This document shows positions 1-5,144 of a stretch of 6,282 nt of DNA, one piece after another. Below the pieces are notes generated by a model. The model had not been told where the DNA came from and made no database searches. It saw only the letters and a list, made by a program, of their open reading frames with translations. The number at the start of each line of letters is the position of its first letter. Position 1 is the first letter of the stretch. Made by a program: the position numbers and the translations under genes. The DNA is from Hyphomicrobiales bacterium (GTDB lineage: Bacteria; Pseudomonadota; Alphaproteobacteria; Rhizobiales; Devosiaceae): NCBI GenBank assembly GCA_028290345.1, contig JAQGKB010000307.1, forward strand, positions 1 to 6,282. Reading direction: 5' to 3'.

Positions 1-5
1 AAGAG

Positions 6-90
6 CACCCCTCATCCGCCCGGAGCCAGCACTCGTGCGCGACGCGACCCGGGTGGGCACCTTCCCCCTCAAAGGGAGAAGGGAGGCGCC
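6..90. repeat. Palindromic intergenic repeat, rhizobial RIME-like
   Basis: The stretch starts with CACCCCTCATCCGCC and ends with a hairpin in which positions 60-69 pair with 73-82: ten positions with one C-A mismatch and a three-base loop. From memory, the pairing of a CCCCTCATCC box with a CCTTC-C-rich / G-rich-GAAGG hairpin is typical of short palindromic elements dispersed between genes in Rhizobiales genomes (RIME and similar families). It lies just past the 3' end of dnaN, where such elements commonly sit. The hairpin may also help stop or protect dnaN transcripts, but it has no U-run on the minus strand. The family assignment is recalled, not searched, and the copy seems diverged in its middle part. 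Confidence 0.5.
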
Positions 91-95
91 AACTG

Positions 96-107
96 CCGGG
101 CGCCCGG
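96..107. other. Perfect 12-bp GC palindrome behind dnaN
   Basis: CCGGGCGCCCGG is a perfect inverted repeat beginning about ten bases past the dnaN stop codon. It could form a tight stem in the 3' end of the dnaN transcript, or it could be the outer edge of the neighbouring palindromic repeat. There is no T-tract after it on the minus strand, so it is not a standard intrinsic terminator. Confidence 0.3.
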
Positions 108-116
108 AAGCTCCCA

Positions 117-1235
117 CTAGACCCGCATCGGCATCAGCACGTAGAGCGCCTTGACGTCGCCGTCCTCGCGCACCAGCGTGGGCGAACCGGCATCGTTGAA
201 GAGGAACACGGCATTCTCGGAGCGGATCTGGGCGAGGATGTCGAGCAAATAGCGGGCGTTGAAGCCGATCTCGAAGCTCTCCGGCTCGAATTCGACCGCC
301 AGCTCTTCGCTCGCCGTGCCATGATCCGGATTGGTGACGGAAAGCTCGAGCTGGCCTTCCTTGACCGAGAGTTTTACCGCCTTGCCGCCGCGCTCGGAAG
401 CGATGGTCGAGACGCGATCGACGGCCGTGGCGAAGGCGGCACGGTCGACGTTCATCGCCTTGTCGTTGTTCTTGGGCGTCACCCGGTCGTAGTCGGGGAA
501 CGTGCCTTCGATCAATTTTGACAGCAGCACGACGCCGCCAAGCGAGAAGCGGATCTTGGTGTCGGAGACCTCTACGGAGACATCGCCCTCGGCGCCGTCG
601 AGCAGCTTTTGCACTTCGCCGACGGTCTTTTTCGGGATGATGATGCCCGGCATGCCCTTGCTGCCGGCTGGCGCGTCGGTTTCGGCGCGGGCCAGTCGGT
701 GGCCGTCGGTGGCGACCACCCGCAGGGTCGGCACGCCGTTGACCTCGAGCGCGTGCACGTAGATGCCGTTGAGGTAGTAGCGCGTCTCTTCGTTCGAGAT
801 GGCGAACTGGGTCCGCTCGATCAGCTCGCGAAGGCTCGCAGCCGGAATGGCGAATTCATGGCTGAAGGTGCCGGACTTGAGGTCCGGAAAGCTGTCGGGC
901 GAAAGACACGCCAGATGGAAGCGCGAGCGGCCCGAGGTCAACAGCATCTGGTCGGCGCTCTCGGTCTCGAGGCGCACTTCGGCGCCGTCGGCGAGCTTGC
1001 GCACGATTTCATAGAGCGTGTGCGCCGGAATGGTGGTGGTGCCCGGGGTGGCGACCATCGCCGGCACGCTTTCGGTCACCTCGATATCGAGATCGGTGGC
1101 GCGCAGGTCGATCCGTCCTTCGGCCGCCTTGAGCAGCACGTTGGCAAGGATCGGATAAGTGTTGCGGCGCTCGACGACACGATGCACGTGGCTGAGCGAT
1201 TTGAGCAGATGATTACGCTCGAGTGTAACTTTCAT
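117..1235 (-). CDS. dnaN: DNA polymerase III subunit beta (sliding clamp)
   Basis: This encodes the ring-shaped clamp that encircles DNA and tethers polymerase III, and that also recruits repair polymerases, ligase, MutS and the Hda/DnaA regulatory system. The 372-residue product has the usual length and the start MKVTLERNHLLKSLSHV. Three repeated clamp folds are expected at about 1-120, 130-245 and 250-372. Family sequences visible include RNTYPILANVLL near residue 24, YYLNGIYVH near 153, VATDGHRLA near 174, and the C-terminal VLMPMRV that lines the partner-binding pocket. The ATG at 1235 is preceded by AAGGGG with eight bases between, a good ribosome binding site. It lies 175 bases downstream of dnaA in the same direction, the common dnaA-dnaN order; recF often follows but is not seen here. 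A terminator-like hairpin in the gap suggests that dnaN is at least partly uncoupled from dnaA. Confidence 0.98.
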   Translation of the reverse strand: MKVTLERNHLLKSLSHVHRVVERRNTYPILANVLLKAAEGRIDLRATDLDIEVTESVPAMVATPGTTTIPAHTLYEIVRKLADGAEVRLETESADQMLLTSGRSRFHLACLSPDSFPDLKSGTFSHEFAIPAASLRELIERTQFAISNEETRYYLNGIYVHALEVNGVPTLRVVATDGHRLARAETDAPAGSKGMPGIIIPKKTVGEVQKLLDGAEGDVSVEVSDTKIRFSLGGVVLLSKLIEGTFPDYDRVTPKNNDKAMNVDRAAFATAVDRVSTIASERGGKAVKLSVKEGQLELSVTNPDHGTASEELAVEFEPESFEIGFNARYLLDILAQIRSENAVFLFNDAGSPTLVREDGDVKALYVLMPMRV

Positions 1236-1265
1236 AACTCATACCCCTTGCCACGCCCGCGCGGA

Positions 1266-1290
1266 CAACAAACCCCGGCCAAACCGGGGT
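1266..1290 (-). terminator. Terminator or attenuator hairpin between dnaA and dnaN
   Basis: Positions 1272-1278 (ACCCCGG on the plus strand) pair perfectly with 1284-1290 (CCGGGGT) around a five-base loop. Read on the minus strand, the stem is followed by TTGTTGT, a broken T-tract, so it fits a moderate intrinsic terminator for dnaA. It lies only about 30 bases before the dnaN start codon. Any dnaN promoter would therefore have to lie upstream of the hairpin, which would then be part of the dnaN leader and could attenuate it. I see no convincing promoter in 1291-1410. Confidence 0.55.
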
Positions 1291-1410
1291 GGAGACATTT
1301 GCGCGGCGGGGCGAAAAACGCAAGAGCGCGGGGGCTGTGGAGGACCGACGTCCCCGGAAAATTGGCTGTGGCAGCCTCGCATGCCGCCACCGCCAGCCGC
1401 GCGACGGCGG

Positions 1411-2943
1411 CTACTCCTCCAGCATGCGCTTCAGGAGATCGATTTCCTGGCAGAGATCGCCGTCGTCCTTCATCATCTGTTCGACCTTGCGCACCGAATG
1501 CAGAACAGTGGTGTGATCGCGGCCGCCGAAGCGTCGGCCGATTTCGGGCAGCGAACGCGAGGTCAGCGATTTTGCCAGGTACATGGCGATCTGGCGCGGC
1601 CGGACCACGTCGCGCGAACGTCGCGACGACAGCAGGTCGTTGCGCGGCACCTTGTAGTGGCGCGAGACGATGCGCAGGATATCTTCGATCCGCACCCGGC
1701 GGGTTTCGCGCGACCGGACCAGGTCGGCGAGGGTCTTTTCCGCCAGCGTAACCGTGATCGGCTCGTTGGTCAGCTGGTTGGCAGCGACCAGCCGGTTGAC
1801 GGCGCCATCGAGGTCGCGGCCGTGCGAGACCACCACGCGGGCGATGTAATCGATCACCGCCACCGGGAAGCTGACGCCAAAACGCTGGCTGGCCTGTTCG
1901 ACGCGCCGGCCAACAATGGCGCGGCGCAAGTCGGTATCGAAGGTATTGATCGGCACGACCAGGCCGCCGGAGAGGCGCGATCGCACCCGCTCGTCGAGCA
2001 TTTCGAGATCGCGCGGCGCGGCATCGCCGGCCACGACGACTTGCTTGGCGCCGGTGAGCAGCGCGCCGAGGGTATGGCCGAATTCCGTTGCCGACTTGCC
2101 CTGCAGGAACTGCATGTCATCGATCAGCAGCAGATCGACGCGGCGCAGCCATTCCTTGAACTGCAGTGCCGACTGGCGCTGCACGGCGGTGATGAAATGG
2201 TACATGAAGTGGTCGGCGGTGAGATAGACGATGTTGCGGCCGGGTTCGGCCGCACCCGCCGCCCAGGCGATGGCGTTCAGAAGGTGCGACTTGCCGAGCC
2301 CCACGGTCGAATGAATGTAGACCGGATTGAAGGTCACCGCGTTGTTGGCTGCCGCGTGGGCGACCTGCCGGGCCACCTGCAGCGCCATTTCATTGGCGGA
2401 GCCGGAAACGAAGGTTTCAAATGTCATGCGAGGATCGACGGCGCTGCCCGAGAGGGCATCGCCCTTCAGGGCACTGGTGTCGCGCATGGTACGAACGGTG
2501 GGCGCCGCGGGCTCTACCGAGGGCTCGCTGATGATGGTCTCTACGACCGGAGCCAGACGGGGGCGGGCCTGGCCATTGACGCGCACGGTAAAGTGCAGCC
2601 GCGCCACGCCGGTCGGCTCGGCCTGGAAGGCCTCGAGGATCCGCTCGGCGTAATTGGATTGCACCCACGAGCACAGGAAACGGGTCGGCACTGAAAGGTG
2701 CGCCCTGTCGTCGACAATCTCTTCGAGCTCCATGCGGGCAAACCAGCTGGTGAACACGTCTTCACCAACCGCTGCGCGCAAGCGCGCCCTAACCCGGACA
2801 AACAGATCCCGAACGACTACGGACGTGCTGCTCTCACCCGCCGATGGAGCAATGAATCCGCCTTCGAAACCGTCAGTGGAGCCGCCGCCCACTGCATCTG
2901 TTGAACGCCCGCCTGCGTCTTTGTTCATCACCAAAAGCCCCAT
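1411..2943 (-). CDS. dnaA: Chromosomal replication initiator protein DnaA
   Basis: DnaA is the AAA+ ATPase that binds and melts the origin and loads the DnaB helicase; it also acts as a transcription factor. Numbered from the ATG at 2943 (510 residues), domain I lies at about 45-120 (DLFVRVRARLRAAVGEDVF onward), followed by a variable linker. The ATPase core has Walker A GLGKS at 215-219, Walker B LLLIDD at 271-276, sensor 1 VVVAGD at 302-307, an arginine-finger region DERVRSRL at about 317-324, and sensor 2 RDLDGA at 376-381. The C-terminal DNA-binding domain has the signature IGRRFGGRDHTTVLHS ending near residue 483. The start is uncertain. The frame stays open to a GTG at 3030 and an ATG at 3024, with another ATG at 2928. 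I chose 2943 because GGGGCGG lies six bases upstream and the extra 29 residues look unlike DnaA. A Gly/Ser-rich stretch precedes domain I. The rpsT terminator shows that dnaA has its own promoter upstream. Confidence 0.96.
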   Translation of the reverse strand: MGLLVMNKDAGGRSTDAVGGGSTDGFEGGFIAPSAGESSTSVVVRDLFVRVRARLRAAVGEDVFTSWFARMELEEIVDDRAHLSVPTRFLCSWVQSNYAERILEAFQAEPTGVARLHFTVRVNGQARPRLAPVVETIISEPSVEPAAPTVRTMRDTSALKGDALSGSAVDPRMTFETFVSGSANEMALQVARQVAHAAANNAVTFNPVYIHSTVGLGKSHLLNAIAWAAGAAEPGRNIVYLTADHFMYHFITAVQRQSALQFKEWLRRVDLLLIDDMQFLQGKSATEFGHTLGALLTGAKQVVVAGDAAPRDLEMLDERVRSRLSGGLVVPINTFDTDLRRAIVGRRVEQASQRFGVSFPVAVIDYIARVVVSHGRDLDGAVNRLVAANQLTNEPITVTLAEKTLADLVRSRETRRVRIEDILRIVSRHYKVPRNDLLSSRRSRDVVRPRQIAMYLAKSLTSRSLPEIGRRFGGRDHTTVLHSVRKVEQMMKDDGDLCQEIDLLKRMLEE

Positions 2944-3078
2944 GTTTAGCCGCCCCGTGCGCGCCGCCTCTTCGTGCGCTGCGCTATTGCATTGTTCTGA
3001 TCGATCGTCCGATTTCGGACACATCTCCACCGTGCAACGACATGCCGTCGCGCGATGTATAGTTGTAATTTACTGGAA

Positions 3079-3095
3079 CCGGCCCGCACGGCCGG
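3079..3095 (-). promoter_or_regulatory. GC hairpin in the dnaA upstream region
   Basis: CCGGCC at 3079-3084 pairs with GGCCGG at 3090-3095 around the five-base loop CGCAC. On the minus strand it is not followed by a T-run, so it is not a terminator. Just downstream, toward dnaA, is CTATACA (3056-3062 on the plus strand), which resembles a -10 element, but I see no acceptable -35 at the right distance. The hairpin could be a leader structure or a binding site in the dnaA promoter region. Confidence 0.3.
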
Positions 3096-3324
3096 GGACT
3101 TACTTATCTCTTACGCCAACGCAAGGCGAACAAGCTTAAGTCGCAAAACACTACCCAACAAAATGATTTGACCGTAACTCTAAGCTTACACCAACCGACG
3201 CCAGATTACGGACCTTGAACTGCCCCAAACTCAAACTCGACTGCACAAGACCGCGTTTCGGTTCGCCGCGTTTCTTGAACCAGCGGGGCCATTCTAGACA
3301 GCCAATTTTTGGCCCGCAACTCGG

Positions 3325-3442
3325 GATTCGATGAAAAAGCCCCTTGACTCCAAGCTCCGGCAAAATCGTTCCGGGGGCCCCAAATGAGGGTAGAAAGCAA
3401 GCTGCTGTGACTCCTCACGGAATCCGCCTCAGGGGGAGAGTC
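3325..3442. promoter_or_regulatory. Cluster of five GANTC (CcrM methylation) sites
   Basis: GATTC at 3325-3329, GACTC at 3346-3350, GACTC at 3409-3413, GAATC at 3420-3424 and GAGTC at 3438-3442 all match GANTC. This is the palindromic target of the alphaproteobacterial adenine methylase CcrM. Reading the whole window I found only one other match, at 2854-2858 inside dnaA. In Caulobacter the methylation state of GANTC sites near the dnaA promoter links dnaA expression to replication fork passage. A similar control of dnaA here is an inference from position and density. Confidence 0.5.
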
Positions 3443-3452
3443 AAGATCGAAA

Positions 3453-3481
3453 ATTTTATTCCCCACTTGACTTGCCTTTAA
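3453..3481 (-). promoter_or_regulatory. Possible dnaA-directed promoter, weak
   Basis: On the minus strand TAAAAT (plus positions 3453-3458) matches five of six bases of the sigma70 -10 consensus. TTAAAG lies 17 bases upstream as a poor -35 (three of six). Transcription would start near 3446, immediately before the GANTC cluster, and would run toward dnaA with a leader of roughly 500 bases. The -35 overlaps a near-CtrA site, an arrangement seen at CtrA-activated promoters. This is weak evidence on its own. Confidence 0.22.
3467..3481. promoter_or_regulatory. Near-match to CtrA operator
   Basis: TTGA-N7-TTAA matches seven of eight fixed bases of the CtrA site TTAA-N7-TTAA. CtrA is the cell-cycle response regulator of alphaproteobacteria and controls genes carrying such sites, often by binding over the -35. 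The site lies 25 bases from the GANTC cluster in the dnaA upstream region. A seven-of-eight match can arise by chance. Confidence 0.25.
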
Positions 3482-3528
3482 AGGCGGCCGCCCCAAAGCC
3501 CCTGTGAGCAGAGGCACATTTGCATCAG

Positions 3529-3543
3529 TTAAGTGGCTGATAA
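3529..3543. promoter_or_regulatory. Second near-match to CtrA operator
   Basis: TTAA-N7-ATAA matches seven of eight fixed bases of the CtrA consensus. It is about 50 bases from the first near-match. Having two in one 650-base gap is more than expected by chance, but I could not compare it with other intergenic regions of this genome. Confidence 0.25.
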
Positions 3544-3683
3544 GACAATAGAATTAACCATGCGACGCGAGCCGATACGAATTCGCGTAACTGTCACAAA
3601 GCTGCCACAGTAGAAGGGACGGCGGAGCACAGTTCTACCGGCTTTGCGCTCACCTCGGCTAACTACCTGCGCCATGAATGACA

Positions 3684-3710
3684 CAAAAAAAGGCCCCCGC
3701 TTGGGAGCCT
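3684..3710 (-). terminator. Intrinsic terminator of rpsT
   Basis: On the minus strand AGGCTCCC (plus 3703-3710) pairs with GGGGGCCT (plus 3691-3698) over eight positions, with one G-T wobble, around a four-base loop. A run of T residues follows (plus 3685-3691). The stem begins 40 bases past the rpsT stop codon. This is a strong rho-independent terminator, and it implies that the downstream dnaA gene is transcribed from its own promoter. Confidence 0.9.
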
Positions 3711-3749
3711 CTCTAATTGCTTGTAGCCAGGTCTTGGAAAACCCGCTGA

Positions 3750-4016
3750 TTAGGCCTGCAGCGCCTTGATGCGGCTGTTGAGGCGCGACACCTTGCGGGC
3801 CGCCAGATTGGCATGGACGATGCCCTTCTGCGCGGCGCGGTGCAGTTCGGGCTCGGCAGCACGGAGCGCCTCGACAGCGATTTTGTGGTCGCCGGAGGTG
3901 ATGGCTTCCTCGACCTTGCGGATGAAGGTGCGCATACGGCTGCGGCGCGACTTGTTGACCGCGGTGCGGGCTTCGATCTTGCGCGTGGCCTTTTTTGCCG
4001 AAGACGTATTGGCCAT
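3750..4016 (-). CDS. rpsT: 30S ribosomal protein S20
   Basis: S20 is a primary 16S rRNA-binding protein of the small ribosomal subunit that helps assemble the body of the 30S particle. The 88-residue product has the normal family length and is lysine/arginine-rich and mostly helical. It begins MANTSSAKKATRKIEARTAV, with the conserved N-terminal NxxSAKKxxR pattern, followed by NKSRRSRMRTFIRKVE. The C-terminal helices contain AAQKGIVHANLAARKVSRLN, the best conserved part of the family. The ATG at 4016 follows AGAGGA with four bases between, a strong ribosome binding site. The gene has its own promoter, a structured leader of roughly 95 bases and a terminator, so it is a single-gene transcript between mutM and dnaA. 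rpsT next to dnaA is a common alphaproteobacterial arrangement. S20 synthesis is known to be autoregulated in E. coli; the leader hairpin makes a similar control possible here. Confidence 0.98.
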   Translation of the reverse strand: MANTSSAKKATRKIEARTAVNKSRRSRMRTFIRKVEEAITSGDHKIAVEALRAAEPELHRAAQKGIVHANLAARKVSRLNSRIKALQA

Positions 4017-4038
4017 GAAATCCTCTGAGCTCTTGGCA

Positions 4039-4075
4039 CTCGATCAAACAGCGCCAAAGCGCCTGTCCAATCGAG
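4039..4075 (-). promoter_or_regulatory. Structured leader hairpin in front of rpsT
   Basis: Read on the minus strand, this 37-base segment folds into one long hairpin. Positions 4075-4063 pair with 4039-4051 (CTCGAT with ATCGAG, three G-U wobbles, then ACAG with CTGT). A single bulged G follows at 4062, then 4061-4059 pair with 4052-4054 around the loop UUUG. That gives 16 pairs with one bulge. It ends 12 bases before the AGAGGA ribosome binding site of rpsT and has no T-run, so it is not a terminator. The position suggests a ribosomal-protein leader element, perhaps bound by S20, or a stability element; that role is inferred. Confidence 0.55.
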
Positions 4076-4090
4076 GGGTGAAATGAAATC

Positions 4091-4109
4091 GGCGGCACAG
4101 TCAGCCGCC
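4091..4109 (-). promoter_or_regulatory. 5' stem-loop of the rpsT transcript
   Basis: GGCGGC at 4091-4096 pairs perfectly with GCCGCC at 4104-4109 around a seven-base loop. With the promoter at 4120-4148, the transcript should begin within a few bases of this stem. It would then be a 5'-terminal hairpin, a feature that often protects mRNA. On the minus strand it is followed by GATTTCATTTC, so it might also act as a poor terminator for mutM transcripts. Confidence 0.4.
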
Positions 4110-4119
4110 AAGTTGGCGC

Positions 4120-4148
4120 GTTATAGGGGCAAGGCCCCCGGGCGTCAA
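4120..4148 (-). promoter_or_regulatory. Sigma70-type promoter of rpsT
   Basis: On the minus strand TTGACG (plus 4143-4148) and TATAAC (plus 4120-4125) each match five of six consensus bases and are separated by exactly 17 bases. Transcription would start near 4113 and give a leader of about 95 bases before the rpsT ATG. The spacer is itself a GC-rich inverted repeat (GGGGC and GCCCC around AAG). The promoter begins 17 bases past the mutM stop codon. Confidence 0.8.
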
Positions 4149-4164
4149 CTGCTTTAGCACCCGG

Positions 4165-5046
4165 CTAGTGCTGGCAAACCGGACAGAAAAAGCTGGAACG
4201 CCCGGATTGCACGATGCGCTGCACGGTACCGGTGCAGCCGGGGGTCAGGCAAGGCTCGCCTTCACGATCATAGATCATGAAGCGGTGTTGGAAATAGCCC
4301 GAATTGCCGTCGGCATTGCGGAAGTCGCGCAGCGTCGAGCCGCCGGCGTCGATTGCCTCCAGGAGAACCTTGCGCACCTCGATCACCAGCGCCTCCAGTT
4401 CAGGCTTGGGGCGGTCCCGTTTGCCGACCAAGGAGCCGGCCAGCCGAGTAGGCAGAATGTGAGCGCGATAGAGCGCCTCCGAGACGTAGATATTGCCGAG
4501 GCCGGCAACCACACGCTGGTCGAGCAGCGCGGCTTTTATCGGCGCCTTCTTGCCGGCGAAACGGGCGGCCAGCATTTCGGCATTGAAATCATTGGAAAGC
4601 GGTTCCGGGCCAAGGCCGGCAAGATAGGGGCTCTCGGCTTCGCTCGCATAGAGATCCATGAAGCCGAAGCGGCGGGCGTCGGTATAGATCAACGCCATGC
4701 GGCCCTGCTCGGGATGCACCAGCGTGATTTCGACATGGTCGTGCTTGCGATCGGCACTGGCCTCGCGATAGCGGGTCGGCTCGGTGATCAGCCGGTCCTC
4801 GAAGCGGAAGCTGCCGGTCATGCCGAGATGGCTGAGCCAGATGCCGCCATCGCCCAGATGGAACAGCAGGTATTTGGCCCGCCGCCCTGCCCGCTCGATG
4901 GTCTGGCCGGTCAGGCGCTTGGCAAAATCCTTGGGAAACGCGAAGCGCAGATCCTTGCGGTTGAGGGTCACCGCCTCGATGCGCGCGCCATCGACATAAG
5001 GCGCCAGCCCGCGCCGGACGGTTTCAACTTCAGGCAGTTCCGGCAT
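4165..5046 (-). CDS. mutM: Formamidopyrimidine-DNA glycosylase (Fpg/MutM)
   Basis: This base-excision repair enzyme removes 8-oxoguanine and formamidopyrimidines and then cuts the abasic site by beta/delta elimination. The 293-residue product begins MPELPEVETVRRGL. Proline 2, exposed after Met removal, is the Schiff-base nucleophile and Glu3 the catalytic acid; both are present. Lys58 in GRRAKYLLF is the conserved catalytic-loop lysine. Met76 and DARRFGF (123-129) correspond to the void-filling wedge residues. The helix-two-turn-helix contains GLGNIYVSE (182-190, Asn185). The C-terminal zinc finger has cysteines 266, 271, 288 and 291, with the DNA-contacting Arg283 in QSGRSSFFCPVC. All key residues are intact, so the enzyme should be active. 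The ATG at 5046 follows GGTGAGGG. The gene diverges from ubiE. In many Rhizobiales an enoyl-CoA hydratase gene lies between mutM and rpsT; here only about 150 bases separate them. Confidence 0.97.
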   Translation of the reverse strand: MPELPEVETVRRGLAPYVDGARIEAVTLNRKDLRFAFPKDFAKRLTGQTIERAGRRAKYLLFHLGDGGIWLSHLGMTGSFRFEDRLITEPTRYREASADRKHDHVEITLVHPEQGRMALIYTDARRFGFMDLYASEAESPYLAGLGPEPLSNDFNAEMLAARFAGKKAPIKAALLDQRVVAGLGNIYVSEALYRAHILPTRLAGSLVGKRDRPKPELEALVIEVRKVLLEAIDAGGSTLRDFRNADGNSGYFQHRFMIYDREGEPCLTPGCTGTVQRIVQSGRSSFFCPVCQH

Positions 5047-5144
5047 GAACCCTCACCATGGAATGGGCGATAGAAAACAGAGGTCTTCTCGGATATGGTG
5101 CGCCAAAATCGAAAACGCGGAGACGGCGGCAAGCCGTGACAATG
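5047..5144. promoter_or_regulatory. Divergent mutM / ubiE promoter region
   Basis: The two genes are transcribed away from each other from this gap of about 100 bases, so both promoters must lie here or reach into the coding starts. No clear -35/-10 pair stands out on either strand. TATGGT at 5094-5099 is a possible weak -10 for ubiE, with only TAGAAA 17 bases upstream. The ribosome binding site of mutM (GGTGAGGG) is at 5050-5057. Confidence 0.4.

Larger units (their letters stand above)
3031..3683. other. Long AT-richer intergenic region upstream of dnaA
   Basis: About 650 bases between the dnaA 5' end and the rpsT terminator contain no gene I can support. Several 60-base blocks are near 43-50% GC, whereas the flanking genes are clearly GC-rich. 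The region holds the dnaA promoter or promoters, five GANTC sites, two near-CtrA sites, an AT stretch at 3450-3460 (AAAATTTTATT), a perfect GGCGGCCGCC palindrome at 3483-3492 and a 9-bp direct repeat near 3251-3274. The dnaA-rpsT gap is a place where a chromosome origin could lie. However, I found no close match to the DnaA box TTATCCACA on either strand, so an origin is not supported. The open frames at 3151-3363 (TTG start) and 3206-3517 (GTG start) look accidental. Confidence 0.6.

Noticed and set aside
1336..1344. TGTGGAGGA as a DnaA box in the dnaA-dnaN gap
   Set aside because: It has two mismatches to TGTGGATAA, both in the AT-rich end, and stands alone; chance is enough.
609..1751. Long plus-strand open frame of 380 codons across dnaN and the dnaA end
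   Set aside because: It is antisense to two certain genes, has no recognisable domain and is explained by high GC content, which lengthens shadow frames.
1381..2694. Plus-strand open frame of 437 codons opposite dnaA
   Set aside because: It mirrors the dnaA codon pattern on the other strand and its composition (rich in His, Arg, Gly, Asp) is typical of GC-rich antisense shadows.
3151..3363. 70-codon minus-strand frame with a TTG start in the dnaA gap
   Set aside because: It has no ribosome binding site or recognisable family, and it overlaps another unrelated open frame.
3374..3381. GGGGCCCC palindrome as a terminator
   Set aside because: It leaves no loop and has no T-run on either side.
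3206..3517. 103-codon minus-strand frame with a GTG start in the dnaA gap
   Set aside because: No similarity I recognise and no coding bias; it overlaps the GANTC cluster and the other accidental frame.
3590..3610. TGTCACA and GCCACAG as DnaA boxes in the gap
   Set aside because: Only the CACA core matches; each has about four mismatches in the first half of the box.
4168..5073. Plus-strand open frame of 301 codons opposite mutM
   Set aside because: It covers mutM almost exactly in antisense; mutM has all its catalytic and zinc-binding residues, so it is the real gene.
5058..5144. Upstream ATG extending UbiE by 29 residues
   Set aside because: The extra residues (with a KSKTRRRRQ run) are not part of UbiE and would cover the whole promoter region shared with mutM.
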